DNA of 64,000 nt from Microcoleus vaginatus_C (GTDB taxonomy: Bacteria > Cyanobacteriota > Cyanobacteriia > Cyanobacteriales > Microcoleaceae). Below, piece by piece: positions 55,001-62,972 of the stretch (position 1 is its first letter; the number at the start of each line of letters is the position of its first letter). A program made the position numbers and the translations under genes. The DNA is taken from assembly GCA_040004035.1 (NCBI GenBank), contig JAMPLN010000003.1. One strand, written 5' to 3'. The notes under the pieces were generated by a model. That model saw only the letters and a list, made by a program, of their open reading frames with translations. It did not search any database and had not been told where the DNA came from.

Positions 55001-57100
55001 ATTGACAGTCGCAGCGGTGAGATTGCCTACCGTTAAGTCCCTAAAAGCTGTCAAATTGATATTCTCAGTTGCTGTGATATTGACAGGTGTAGTATTAGGC
55101 ACAATGGTATTGGCATCAGTCAAAACTCCCAATGCCCCGGAGTTACTGGTAATATCAACATTAGATCCCTGCAAAGTCCCAAAATTCACATTGCCAAAAG
55201 CTCTGAGTTCGATCGCCCCGGAAGTCCCAGTATCGATCGACCCTGTTACTATATTGCCTCGAACAGTATTCAGACTAATACTGCCGTTGATATCAGCACG
55301 AGAAATGTTACTTGTCAATATAATATTGTCATTAGCTTGAATATTAATTGTCGAACTAGACGTTAATTTGCCCCCAACTACCACTGCCCCTTCCCTGCTT
55401 TCGAGACTAATTTGACCGCCATTAATATCTCTAGTTGCGATACTTCCCGGCGCTGACAAAATCACCGGCCCGCCGGCCGAAATATTTTCAACAGAAATCA
55501 AATTATTCGATAAAATAGACGCAGGAGTAAATATTGCATCGTCACCTAAAGGATTAGGTTGTTCATTATCACCCGGAGTATCCGTAGGAGAATTAGGAAC
55601 ATTAGGAGAATTTGCCAAATTTTGCACTCCAGCCCGCAGAATTAAGGCCGGACTGCTGGTTAAAATAGCAATATCTGGATCACCACTCACATTTTCCCTA
55701 CCCAATGCAATATCGGGGCCGGTAATTGTAATATCCTCGGCAACAATGCTCCCCCTCGCCTCGACTTTCAGCGAAACTCCGGTATAATCTCCAAAGAAAA
55801 CATCTCCTTCCGAACTGATAATCGGGTCAAATAAACTGACAAAGTTTCCCGGCATTCCCGACAAATTGCGAATCGAAAAATTGCCACCAGAAACAAAGTG
55901 GGAATCCCCCGAAATAACGCCGTTGCTAACCAAACTCAAATTCCCGCCGCTTTGGAATTGCGGGGGCAGAGATAAGCCGCCGATCGCATTTTGAGTGAGA
56001 ATATCAATAGTGCGAGATCCCTGAATGTATAAATTCCCCCCAGCCTGCGCCAAAAAAGGATTCTGGGCGCTGTCCCTGACCCGCACCGCATCCCCACCCA
56101 GCAAACTCAAATCCCCCGAAGTTTGCAGCCTAGCGCCTGCTAACGTGAGATTTTCCGCAGCCCATAAATTTGCACTTCCCGCATTCAACTGCGGCAGCCC
56201 AGACAAATTAGCAGCAATCGCCACATCCCCAGAATTCACCTGCAAACCAGAACCCACAAGCCGCACAGAACCGTCCTCAGCAACCGCAACACCCGCCGCC
56301 TGATTTTGCCCAGTACCTGTCAGCAACTGCGGCAAAGTAACAGGATTCAAAGTCTGTTGAGAATTCCCCCAATTCCCGCCCCTTGCTATTTCCAAACTCA
56401 ACAAATGCCCCGGTTGACTAATGCGGAGAACATTTCCGCCCCCAACAGCAGCAACAGTAATTTGTCCGCCCGCAGCCGACAACTGCCCGGTACTAACAAC
56501 CGTACCGCCAAGCAAAGCCAAATTTTGCCCAGGAGTCACTGCTAAATTGCCAGCATTAAAAATACTTCCCGGTACACCCGGACTAAAATAAAAAGCATTT
56601 GGCGTACCCACCAAGGCGCTAAAATTATTTGTACCCGCCGCATTAAACAAATTTGAACCAAAACCGACACCATTCGCAGTAGTTGCAGTAAAAGCCGCCG
56701 GCACATTCAAACTCGCGTTCGGGCCAAACACAATCCCCGTAGGATTAATTAGAAAAAGATTAGAATTGCCGCCCGTGACAGTAATTAAACCGTTAATTAG
56801 CGAAGCGTCCCCGCCAGCAATTCGAGCTAATATATTCTGAATAGCCGAATTAGTCAGAAAATTAGCAATTTGACCTTCTTTCAAGCCAAACTGCCCAAAA
56901 CTGTGAAAAAGATTCGCGCCGTCTCCCGACAAACTGCCGCCGTTGATATCATAACGGTTGCCGCTGGGGGTGACAACAGTACCCGTACCGTCAGCAGCAG
57001 GCACTATGGGCTGTGCTTGCGCGAAAGTATTAAAAATTAACAAAGAAAAGGGACAAATAAATAGCGCAACCTTTTTAATCTTTAAGTTGGCATTTTTCAT
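52091..57100 (-). CDS. Secreted TPS-domain protein with C-terminal CHAT protease domain
   Basis: 1669 residues from ATG 57100, chosen because a signal peptide follows (VALFICPFSLLIFNTFAQAQP); the frame upstream is not protein-like. Residues about 30-290 form the filamentous haemagglutinin N-terminal TPS domain (GTGTVVTPSGNRYDINGG, NPTGIVFGPNASLNVPAAF), used for export through a TpsB pore. A long beta-helix of NI/NL-rich repeats runs to about 1080. Then come an Asn/Pro/Ile/Asp tandem repeat (1107-1173) and a C-terminal caspase-like CHAT domain (about 1380-1669) with catalytic H1510 (HLATHGEF) and C1553 (VLSACRTA). No TpsB partner is in the window. It may be a surface adhesin or self-processing protease. 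Confidence 0.9.
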   Translation of the reverse strand: MKNANLKIKKVALFICPFSLLIFNTFAQAQPIVPAADGTGTVVTPSGNRYDINGGSLSGDGANLFHSFGQFGLKEGQIANFLTNSAIQNILARIAGGDASLINGLITVTGGNSNLFLINPTGIVFGPNASLNVPAAFTATTANGVGFGSNLFNAAGTNNFSALVGTPNAFYFSPGVPGSIFNAGNLAVTPGQNLALLGGTVVSTGQLSAAGGQITVAAVGGGNVLRISQPGHLLSLEIARGGNWGNSQQTLNPVTLPQLLTGTGQNQAAGVAVAEDGSVRLVGSGLQVNSGDVAIAANLSGLPQLNAGSANLWAAENLTLAGARLQTSGDLSLLGGDAVRVRDSAQNPFLAQAGGNLYIQGSRTIDILTQNAIGGLSLPPQFQSGGNLSLVSNGVISGDSHFVSGGNFSIRNLSGMPGNFVSLFDPIISSEGDVFFGDYTGVSLKVEARGSIVAEDITITGPDIALGRENVSGDPDIAILTSSPALILRAGVQNLANSPNVPNSPTDTPGDNEQPNPLGDDAIFTPASILSNNLISVENISAGGPVILSAPGSIATRDINGGQISLESREGAVVVGGKLTSSSTINIQANDNIILTSNISRADINGSISLNTVRGNIVTGSIDTGTSGAIELRAFGNVNFGTLQGSNVDITSNSGALGVLTDANTIVPNTTPVNITATENINLTAFRDLTVGNLTAATVNASSSNGSVNTGAIATSGDVRILAGQEINTGAITVNPVTTNLVNPLIPTVNLDAQTNMNVAAINAGTGTINLRASRDLNAGNLQGGAVEVNSEQGNIAIGNTTSLGNINITGSGNVSSGDLLGAIVNINSNSGSINIETAIATENTVNLTGLLNVNSGDLRGVGVNVNSNAGSINIGNTDATTGNVNLTSSGNVTSGDLRGVGVNVNSNTGSINIGNTDATTGNVNLIAPLDVNSRDLQGVAVDVTSSRGTVSTGNISAAESVGILAGNQIAIGRINVNPVVSADRTSTVNLNAQNDISVAWINAPGGNVELTTPGLVRVTGTFDQNGTPLSVSTLGGTQPGTVTIRHGGGDVNPPIPFAVGDATTNGTAGAIASNALGTITQGQSFINSYTQGNSAIITTNQPTINEPIDQPNPIDRPNPIDQPNPIDQPNPIDRPNPIDQPNPIDRPNPIDRPNPIDRPNPIDRPNPIDRPNPNNPNSPPILPRDRSRFDRGRSLFPDRNQPFSREQRQNQNRISRDIGKPGDRMPPERMHSPREMRNFLNSNIRDSVIQSAFRGDIGRNLETDNISAALSLVDQSFSQEFGEYLGINISDELVSPEEIQKKLASVGAETGTKPSLIYLFSQPEELNLMLINSCGEVVHKSVPAANRAELLKVVTQFRDEITKPGVRATTSYLPSSQQLYKWMISPLEDSLKNCETDTISFVVDRGLRGMPFAALHDGQQFLVEKYNLSLMPSINLTETRYVDLRNSQVLAMGASEFSELNPLPAVPTEIAAISREWPGVSFLNEDFTVDNLKRQHQSRPFGVIHLATHGEFRPGVPNNSFIQFWNSRLRLDQLRDLRLNDPQVNMLVLSACRTAVGDAQAELGFGGLALQAGVQTALGSLWYVSDEGTLGLMSEFYQQLKTARIKGAALRQAQIAMLRGDVRLEGGRLRGLSRGEGVELPTSLQGFADLKLSHPYYWSAFVMIGSPW
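53582..53779. repeat. 18-bp tandem repeat, 11 copies, in the TPS-CHAT gene
   Basis: Eleven in-frame copies of ATTAGGTYGATCTATGGG on the + strand encode PID(R/Q)PN on the minus strand (residues about 1107-1173). Only the R/Q codon varies. The array forms a flexible spacer between the beta-helix and the C-terminal part and is likely to vary in copy number. Confidence 0.95.
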
Positions 57101-57181
57101 AGCAGCAAGTAAAACTATCCTAATTGCCTTAATTATCGCACTTGCAAACAACTTACCCCTAAATAACAAATTAATTCGCTC

Positions 57182-58087
57182 ATGACAACTCCCAAAATCA
57201 AAAGCCTCTACACAGACGGCGCTTGTTCCGGCAACCCAGGACCCGGCGGGTGGGGTGCAGTAGTTTGCTTCGCCGACGGCAACTGTCACGAACTCGGGGG
57301 TGGAGACCCCCAAACCACCAACAACCGCATGGAAATGCAGGCGGCCGTCGCTGCGCTGGAATTTTTTGCCAATTCCGGTCAAACCGAACCAGTCACCGTT
57401 TACACCGACAGCGAATACGTTAAAAACGGCATCACCAAATGGATTCAAGGCTGGAAAAATAAAGGCTGGAAAACCTCAACGGGCAAAGATGTTGTCAACC
57501 AAGACCTCTGGCACCTGCTAGACAAGCTGAATTCCCGACAAATCAAGTGGGAACACGTCCGCGGCCACTCCGGCGACTTCTACAACGACAGATGCGATGA
57601 AATCGCCCGCAGCTTCTCCCACAATCTCACTCCCGAACTGCAACAGCAGAAACCAACGGGAGACGAGGCCGGGGCGGGCACGGGGGCATCGCCCCTACGC
57701 TTTGACAACACAATTGTTTCGGAAGAAACGGACGCAACTGGTAACAAAACGATAGAATCCTATGTCATAACTTCTGACCTTCCGATCTCCAACTCTACCA
57801 TGATGGATTCAACTGCCGATACCCTGGAGAACTTGCCCCGCGAGGTGAGGGTTCAAGACCTCCGCAATCTGATCGAAACGTTGCACATCGCCGACGAGGT
57901 TGCTACGAAAGGCTACTTGATTACCAGTTCTGAACTGGCTGATTTGATGGATGTAAATGCCAGCGCTGTCACCAGTCGTGGAGACAACTGGGTTTGGCGA
58001 AATTGGGTAGTGTCGCGGGTGCGGCGCGAAGGCAACCAAATTCTCTGGCAATTAGAGAGAATCGACCACGTTAGTACAACTGATTAG
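57182..58087 (+). CDS. rnhA: Ribonuclease HI with C-terminal extension
   Basis: 301 residues. The N-terminal 150 are complete RNase HI with acids D12 (YTDGACSGNPGPGGWG), E in NNRMEMQAA, D in VYTDSEYV and D in YNDRCDEIAR; it cuts RNA in RNA:DNA hybrids. A linker (about 155-205) is followed by a separate domain (about 215-301, VRVQDLRNLIETLHIADEVATKGYLITSSELADLMDVNASAVTSRGDNWVWRNWVVSRVRREGNQILWQLERID) that looks helix-turn-helix-like and is known to me only from cyanobacteria. Part of the linker is coded by a dispersed repeat. Divergent from the TPS-CHAT gene across 81 bases. Confidence 0.93.
   Translation: MTTPKIKSLYTDGACSGNPGPGGWGAVVCFADGNCHELGGGDPQTTNNRMEMQAAVAALEFFANSGQTEPVTVYTDSEYVKNGITKWIQGWKNKGWKTSTGKDVVNQDLWHLLDKLNSRQIKWEHVRGHSGDFYNDRCDEIARSFSHNLTPELQQQKPTGDEAGAGTGASPLRFDNTIVSEETDATGNKTIESYVITSDLPISNSTMMDSTADTLENLPREVRVQDLRNLIETLHIADEVATKGYLITSSELADLMDVNASAVTSRGDNWVWRNWVVSRVRREGNQILWQLERIDHVSTTD
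57671..57698 (+). repeat. GC-rich dispersed repeat inside rnhA
   Basis: Same sequence family as 44780-44806, here in frame and encoding the Gly/Ala-rich linker stretch AGAGTGASPL. Confidence 0.7.
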
Positions 58088-58113
58088 TGGTTAGTCATGA
58101 GTTATTAGTTGAT

Positions 58114-58134
58114 TAATGACTGATGACTAATGAC
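58114..58134. repeat. Heptanucleotide repeat (TRATGAC)x3
   Basis: TAATGAC-TGATGAC-TAATGAC downstream of rnhA, the same STRR type as near 11575 and 49155. Confidence 0.75.
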
Positions 58135-58326
58135 TGTCTCAAACCAAGATTTGGCAAAATTCCGTAGGGACACAACATTGTTGTGTCCTTTTAGTCATCA
58201 GTTTAGTAAACACACTACTTAACATCAGTCCCAGTTAAAAGAAAGAATCCAACTGTCTGTAAGCCCGTGCTCTAAACCCTCATAAAATCAGTGATTTCCC
58301 ATCGAAAATCTCAAATCGAAAATAGC

Positions 58327-59115
58327 ATGAGTCCCAGCTTGCGAACAGTCATTGCTACCAGGTATGTCACTCCCTTGCGCGAGGGCGGATCGCTGCCGGC
58401 GATCGTCGAAGCAGATGATGATGGTATGTACGTGCTCAAATTTCGCGGTGCGGGCCAGGGAGCCAAATCTCTGATTGCCGAGCTAGTGGCGGGAGAGATT
58501 GCTCGCGCCTCCGGGCTCCCAATCCCTGAACTCGTCTTTGTTGAACTCGATCCCGAACTGGCTCGCACTGAGCCTGACCCGGAAATTCAAGATTTGATCC
58601 GAGCAAGTGCTGGCCTCAACCTCGCCCTCGACTATCTCCCCGGCTCGATCACCTTTGACCCGATAGCGGGGAAGTCCGATGCGGATCTCGCCTCAGAAAT
58701 CGTCTGGTTCGATGCTTTCGTAACCAACATCGATCGCACGTCGCGCAATGCAAATATGCTGGTATGGCACCGCCGGCTTTGGCTGATCGATCACGGTGCA
58801 GCCCTCTACTTCCACCACACCTGGAAAGATTATCTCTCGCGCAGCCGCGATCGTTTTCCCCCAATCAAAGACCACGTTCTGCTGCGTTTTGCCAGCACCC
58901 TGGAAGCAGCAAATTTAAAGATGACTCACAGGCTAACGCCGGACATCATTCGCAACATTGTTAAACTAATTCCTGATACTTGGCTGGTGGGAGATTCTCC
59001 TTTCAGCGATAGCAACCAACATCGGGATGCTTATATCGAGTACCTGCTAAATCGGCTAGAATCACCACATATTTTTTTGGAGGAGGCGATTAGTGCCCGA
59101 TCGATTTCTTTATGA
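58327..59115 (+). CDS. HipA-like kinase domain protein
   Basis: 262 residues from ATG 58327. It resembles the kinase core of HipA: MYVLKFRGAGQGAKSLIAELVAGEIARASGLPIPELVFVELD (ATP-side), FVTNIDRTSRNANMLVWHRRLWLIDHGAALYF, where NIDRTSRNAN is the catalytic loop and LIDHG replaces DFG. The N-terminal HipA subdomain and the HipB antitoxin are missing. Its last 23 bases overlap the DUF3037 gene, so the two are translationally coupled. The partner may be substrate or regulator (inferred). Confidence 0.8.
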   Translation: MSPSLRTVIATRYVTPLREGGSLPAIVEADDDGMYVLKFRGAGQGAKSLIAELVAGEIARASGLPIPELVFVELDPELARTEPDPEIQDLIRASAGLNLALDYLPGSITFDPIAGKSDADLASEIVWFDAFVTNIDRTSRNANMLVWHRRLWLIDHGAALYFHHTWKDYLSRSRDRFPPIKDHVLLRFASTLEAANLKMTHRLTPDIIRNIVKLIPDTWLVGDSPFSDSNQHRDAYIEYLLNRLESPHIFLEEAISARSISL

Positions 59116-59557
59116 TTATGCCATTATCCGCGTCGTTCCCAAAGTTGAGCGCGAGGAGTTTATCAACGTGGGAGCGATCGTTTCCTGCGGTACGAAAAAA
59201 TTCCTCGAAGCCCGTATCGAAATTGATGAACAGCGCTTGATGGCGATCGACTCAACGTTGGATCTGGAAATGATTCGCAATCACCTAGCAGTCATTCCCA
59301 TCATTTGTGCAGGCGGCTCCGAATCTGGCGCGATCGGTCAACTTCCCCACAGAGAGCGCTTTCACTGGCTCGTAGCACCCCGAAGCACGATCGTTCAGAC
59401 ATCGCGGGTACACACTGGTTTTTGCCAGAATCTACCGGGTGCGATCGAACACTTGCTCGATACAATGGTGCGATCGTCAAGCCGAAAACCCTCTGTAAAG
59501 GCTCAGTTGCTAGCGGTTAGAAATGACACTCACGAAATGCGATCGCACTCTAGTTAG
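59093..59557 (+). CDS. DUF3037 protein
   Basis: 154 residues from GTG 59093, with TTGGAGGAGG 6 bases upstream inside the kinase gene. The start PDRFLYDYAIIRVVPKVEREEFINVGAIVSC is the hallmark of DUF3037. The fold is small and soluble; function unknown. DUF3037 genes are often paired with HipA-like kinase genes, as here. The overlap suggests the two proteins act together in equal amounts. Confidence 0.85.
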   Translation: MPDRFLYDYAIIRVVPKVEREEFINVGAIVSCGTKKFLEARIEIDEQRLMAIDSTLDLEMIRNHLAVIPIICAGGSESGAIGQLPHRERFHWLVAPRSTIVQTSRVHTGFCQNLPGAIEHLLDTMVRSSSRKPSVKAQLLAVRNDTHEMRSHSS

Positions 59558-59749
59558 CGTCAGCTCTCTCTTCTCGACCTCTGCGTGAATCAGCGTCAAT
59601 CTCTTGTCATCTGCGGTTAATAAATTATATTTTTTTAACCGCAGATACAGGCAGATTAACACAGATTAACGCAGATGAATTTATCAATTACCTCCCGGAT
59701 TTGAGCGAAGTTTTCTAAAGTCTTAGCCGCAGTTTCGCAAGGTAGAAAG

Positions 59750-60163
59750 ATGATTCAATTTGAACCAACAAAGATGACTTTCCCTCTCTGGGGTTTAGCA
59801 ATTTTCATCCTGTGGACGATCGCAGTCGTTATCTTGCTCCTAGCAGTGAGGATTCGGCATCTATCTGCGGGCGGATCTGTAAAAGATTTCGGCACACCAA
59901 ACGACGACAGCTTGCTTTGGCGACTATTTCGAGTACAATCCAACTTGATAGAAAACCTGCCTTTGTATTTGGGAGTTGTTTTTCTTCTAACAGTTAGGGG
60001 TGTTTCAGGAACAGCAGTTGATTTGCTGATTGTTGTGTACATTCTATTTCGGCTTGTACATTCAGCGATTCACATCGCTGGCCTAGATCCAAAGTTTCGG
60101 TTGTTCAGCTTAGTAATTCAGTTAAGCTGCTTGGTGGCCTTAACTATTATGGCAGTTTTCTAG
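59750..60163 (+). CDS. MAPEG family membrane protein
   Basis: 137 residues, four membrane segments (about 10-32, 66-84, 88-106, 117-136). RVQSNLIENLPLYLGVVFLL (about 62-81) carries the N-E-P pattern of MAPEG proteins, and IVVYILFRLVHSAIHIAGLDP the second family motif. Eukaryotic members use glutathione; bacterial ones are mostly uncharacterised. The start may also be M5 or later; ATG 59750 is followed at once by polar residues. Confidence 0.85.
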   Translation: MIQFEPTKMTFPLWGLAIFILWTIAVVILLLAVRIRHLSAGGSVKDFGTPNDDSLLWRLFRVQSNLIENLPLYLGVVFLLTVRGVSGTAVDLLIVVYILFRLVHSAIHIAGLDPKFRLFSLVIQLSCLVALTIMAVF

Positions 60164-60314
60164 TTGAGGAATTACGCAATTGACAGCTATATATAGTAGG
60201 GTGCGTCAAGGGCAAACCTTAATTGTTTCTTACACAGGGTAAGTCAGACCCACCTTACAAGTCGATCGCCCCTGTGACATTACTGCCTGTGATTTGGGTA
60301 ATTTATCGAAGTTT

Positions 60315-61187
60315 ATGAACCGAATATCTCGTGCGATCGCTGTTATTTTAATTGTATTAGGCTGCATTATCTCTGTTTTAGTTCAGCCACCGCAATCAGC
60401 CTTAACCGTGCCACCTCCCGTGCAAGAATCTCCACGACGCGGAGGAGATGTTGCTGAGACAATTAATTTTGGACGGCACTTTCAAGAATTAGGAGTTGAA
60501 GGCTCGATCGCAATTTACGATTTGAATAGCGATCGGCTTTATCAACACAACCCGCAGCGTAACGCCACAGCTTTTTTACCCGCATCTACATTTAAGATTC
60601 TCAACTCTCTGATTTCCTTAGAAACAGGGGTGATTTCAGATGAAATTGCCGTTCTAACTTGGGATGGAACTCAAAGGCAAATTCCCGCATGGAATCGAGA
60701 CTTGAATATGAGAGAAGCCATGAAACTTTCCGCCGTTTGGTTTTACCAAGTTCTCGCCCGCCGAGTCGGACACGAGCAAATGCAAAAATGGGTAGCTAAA
60801 GTCGGTTATGGCAACCAAAAAATCGGTAACAAAGAGGATATTGACAAATTCTGGTTAGAGGGAGAACTGCGAATCACACCCAACGAGCAAATTCAATTTC
60901 TCCGCCGTCTCTACAAAAACAACTTACCCTTTTCTGAGCGCTCGCTGTCTCTGGTTAAAGATATCATAATTGTTGAACAAACTCCCGATTACACAATTAG
61001 AGCTAAAACAGGCTGGGCAAACTTTGGAGAACAAGCAAAGCCTCAAATTGGCTGGTATGTAGGTTATTTAGAAAAGGATAAAAATGTTTACTTTTTTGCT
61101 ACAAACATTGACATCCGCAACAAAAATGACGGAGTTGCACGAATCGAGTTAACGCGCCGTTGCTTCAAGGATCTTGCGCTGCTGTAA
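60315..61187 (+). CDS. Class D (OXA-type) beta-lactamase
   Basis: 290 residues from ATG 60315 (a TTG 21 bases upstream would add 7), with a signal peptide (about 1-28). The active-site set of class D enzymes is complete: S91-T-F-K94, S139-A-V, Y165-G-N and K231-T-G-W. The serine enzyme hydrolyses beta-lactams in the periplasm; BlaR-type sensor domains share the fold, but no membrane sensor part is present. Chromosomal OXA-like genes occur in cyanobacteria, so this is probably resident rather than acquired. Confidence 0.9.
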   Translation: MNRISRAIAVILIVLGCIISVLVQPPQSALTVPPPVQESPRRGGDVAETINFGRHFQELGVEGSIAIYDLNSDRLYQHNPQRNATAFLPASTFKILNSLISLETGVISDEIAVLTWDGTQRQIPAWNRDLNMREAMKLSAVWFYQVLARRVGHEQMQKWVAKVGYGNQKIGNKEDIDKFWLEGELRITPNEQIQFLRRLYKNNLPFSERSLSLVKDIIIVEQTPDYTIRAKTGWANFGEQAKPQIGWYVGYLEKDKNVYFFATNIDIRNKNDGVARIELTRRCFKDLALL

Positions 61188-61412
61188 GTGCGTTATTTGT
61201 TCTCTAATATTCGCAAAAACGCCAGCGGGGCGGCTAACGGTGACAGCCAAAACACCCATTTATTGGATACCTGAGTTCGATGGTAGGAAGCCGATTGTTT
61301 TAAATCTTTTAGGACTTACGCAATTGGCACATATATATATAGCAAAACCATTTGATTTGTAAACAATCGATTCAAGGATCACAAGCGTTTCAGGTGGTTC
61401 TACATTCATGAC

Positions 61413-61988
61413 TCAAATAGACTTGCTATAGTTGCTATCGTCCGATATATCCTTTCTCGCAGCAAGGCGACAATCATCTAAGAGAGCATTAAGTTCTTCA
61501 ATGACTAGCCAGGGGTTTCGACCTTTCAAACAAGCTACCATCGCTGCTTCATAGGGATTTCGGCCAGTTTTTTTTACTGCTGCGATCGCCTGTTTGTTAG
61601 ACAATCCCCGCGCGCTGACCAACCAAGCAGCCAAAACCTGTCCTGTACGTCCGCTCCCCCCAGAACAGTGAACTACCACCCGTTCGCCTTTGCTATTTGC
61701 AGATTCCAAGAACGGCAATATTCGATCGATTAAAATATCGCGATCGACCAATTCAAAGTCTGCAATCGGCGCCCAGCAAACTCGCTCGCACCCAAATACT
61801 TTCCGATATGTTCCCAGTAAATCAGTGTAGCAGATGAGTTGGGTCTGAGCAAGCAAGCAGCAAACTTGCTTGATATTATGCCCCTGCATAAATTCAATCC
61901 ACCGAGCAACTTCTCCATCGCGGTATCCTGGTCTGGCTGCACCAAACACAATTAATTCATTCTCTGAAGCCGCAGCGAATTTGTGCAT
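61413..61988 (-). CDS. Dual-specificity protein phosphatase
   Basis: 191 residues. The P-loop HCSGGSGRTG (about 109-118) contains the Cys and Arg of the CX5R signature, with a general-acid region upstream (about 70-80) and KKTGRNPYEAAMVACLKGRNP after it. Cytosolic; removes phosphate from Tyr/Ser/Thr or from small phosphates. It is divergent from the pentapeptide gene across 57 bases. Confidence 0.88.
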   Translation of the reverse strand: MHKFAAASENELIVFGAARPGYRDGEVARWIEFMQGHNIKQVCCLLAQTQLICYTDLLGTYRKVFGCERVCWAPIADFELVDRDILIDRILPFLESANSKGERVVVHCSGGSGRTGQVLAAWLVSARGLSNKQAIAAVKKTGRNPYEAAMVACLKGRNPWLVIEELNALLDDCRLAARKDISDDSNYSKSI

Positions 61989-62045
61989 ACTGTTTTCAAT
62001 TTTTTTACCTATAATTAAGAAAGACGCACAAATCCTGAATCAACA

Positions 62046-62684
62046 GTGAAAAACAAGATCTCGATCGGTTTAATGAACTGGCTGCAACCCAAACCAGAAA
62101 CCGTTTTGCTATGCGACTCAAGTGCAGCAGCTTCTGAGATGGCATTCATGCTCAACGGTGAGTGGGATGGGTGCAATAGTTTGGTGATCTCTAAATGCGA
62201 CAAGGTAGCAATTGAAGCAGCAGCCCGTTTGCTGGAGACATCGTGGTGCTACCAAAATACTTGCGAACCCGTTTTAATTCGGCTGGAAGTTGACGAATTG
62301 CTGCGCCGTTATGCGATTGGAGACAGGTTTTTTATTAATGCTAACTTGCGATGCGCCCAATTGAGCGAACTTTGCTTGGAAAACATTGATTTGAGTTATG
62401 CTAAATTAAATTTGGCTAACCTCAGTGGCACTAATTTAAGCAAAGCAAACTTAATGGCAGCACAGATGCCAGCAGCAAATTTGAGTGGCAGCAATTTGAG
62501 TAAATCGCAACTTGTGAGGGCGAATTTATCAGGAGCAAATTTATCGGATGCTAATCTCAGAGGTGCCGATATGAGTTATGCAGATTTAAGCAATGTTTGT
62601 TTAACAGGTGCTGACTTAAGAGGTGCAAATTTAGCTAGAGTAGACTTAAGAAAAACAAGCTTAGATGGGGCGATTGTTGAGTAA
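62046..62684 (+). CDS. Pentapeptide repeat protein
   Basis: 212 residues from GTG 62046; ATG 62073 is an alternative. Residues 1-90 are a distinct non-repeat domain (LLCDSSAAASEMAFMLNGEWDGCNSLVISKCDKVAIEAAARLL). From about 97 to 208 there are about twenty A(N/D)LSX repeats (ANLSGTNLSKANLMAAQMP), forming a right-handed quadrilateral beta-helix. Role unknown; some relatives bind gyrase, most do not. Confidence 0.85.
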   Translation: MKNKISIGLMNWLQPKPETVLLCDSSAAASEMAFMLNGEWDGCNSLVISKCDKVAIEAAARLLETSWCYQNTCEPVLIRLEVDELLRRYAIGDRFFINANLRCAQLSELCLENIDLSYAKLNLANLSGTNLSKANLMAAQMPAANLSGSNLSKSQLVRANLSGANLSDANLRGADMSYADLSNVCLTGADLRGANLARVDLRKTSLDGAIVE

Positions 62685-62697
62685 TACCAAATCCCGC

Positions 62698-62928
62698 TTA
62701 AATACTTTTTCTCACACCCCGTGGGTAAATCCTGTCAACATTTATCTGCGTTAATCCGCGTACATCCGCCACCATATTGGGGAGAACCTGTCCTTTTTCC
62801 CAATACTGAACAGCAGCCCCATAGACTCCCCATAACTTACCAAAAGCGCTAAAACTCAGGTCGCCACGCGCTAGCTTTACAACTTCGCTCAATTTTTTCC
62901 TAGCTTCTGCGTCCACAGTATTAGTCAC
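62698..62928 (-). CDS. Truncated XRE family regulator
   Basis: 76 residues. The helix-turn-helix part (about 9-55, KKLSEVVKLARGDLSFSAFGKLWGVYGAAVQYWEKGQVLPN) aligns with the 115-residue regulator encoded just upstream. After this the sequence changes to DVRGLTQINVDRIYPRGVRKSI, which is the translation of a dispersed CGCGGATTAACGCAGAT repeat. The gene was apparently cut short by the repeat and may have lost its second half. Confidence 0.75.
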   Translation of the reverse strand: MTNTVDAEARKKLSEVVKLARGDLSFSAFGKLWGVYGAAVQYWEKGQVLPNMVADVRGLTQINVDRIYPRGVRKSI

Positions 62929-62972
62929 CAGATAAACACAACTTCTAGTTTACAGATAAATCTATCTAATAC

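Noticed and set aside
54144..55340. 398-codon + strand frame opposite the TPS-CHAT gene
   Set aside because: Low-complexity Leu/Pro/Thr/Val sequence mirrored from the NI/NL-rich beta-helix repeats; no family pattern and no ribosome site.
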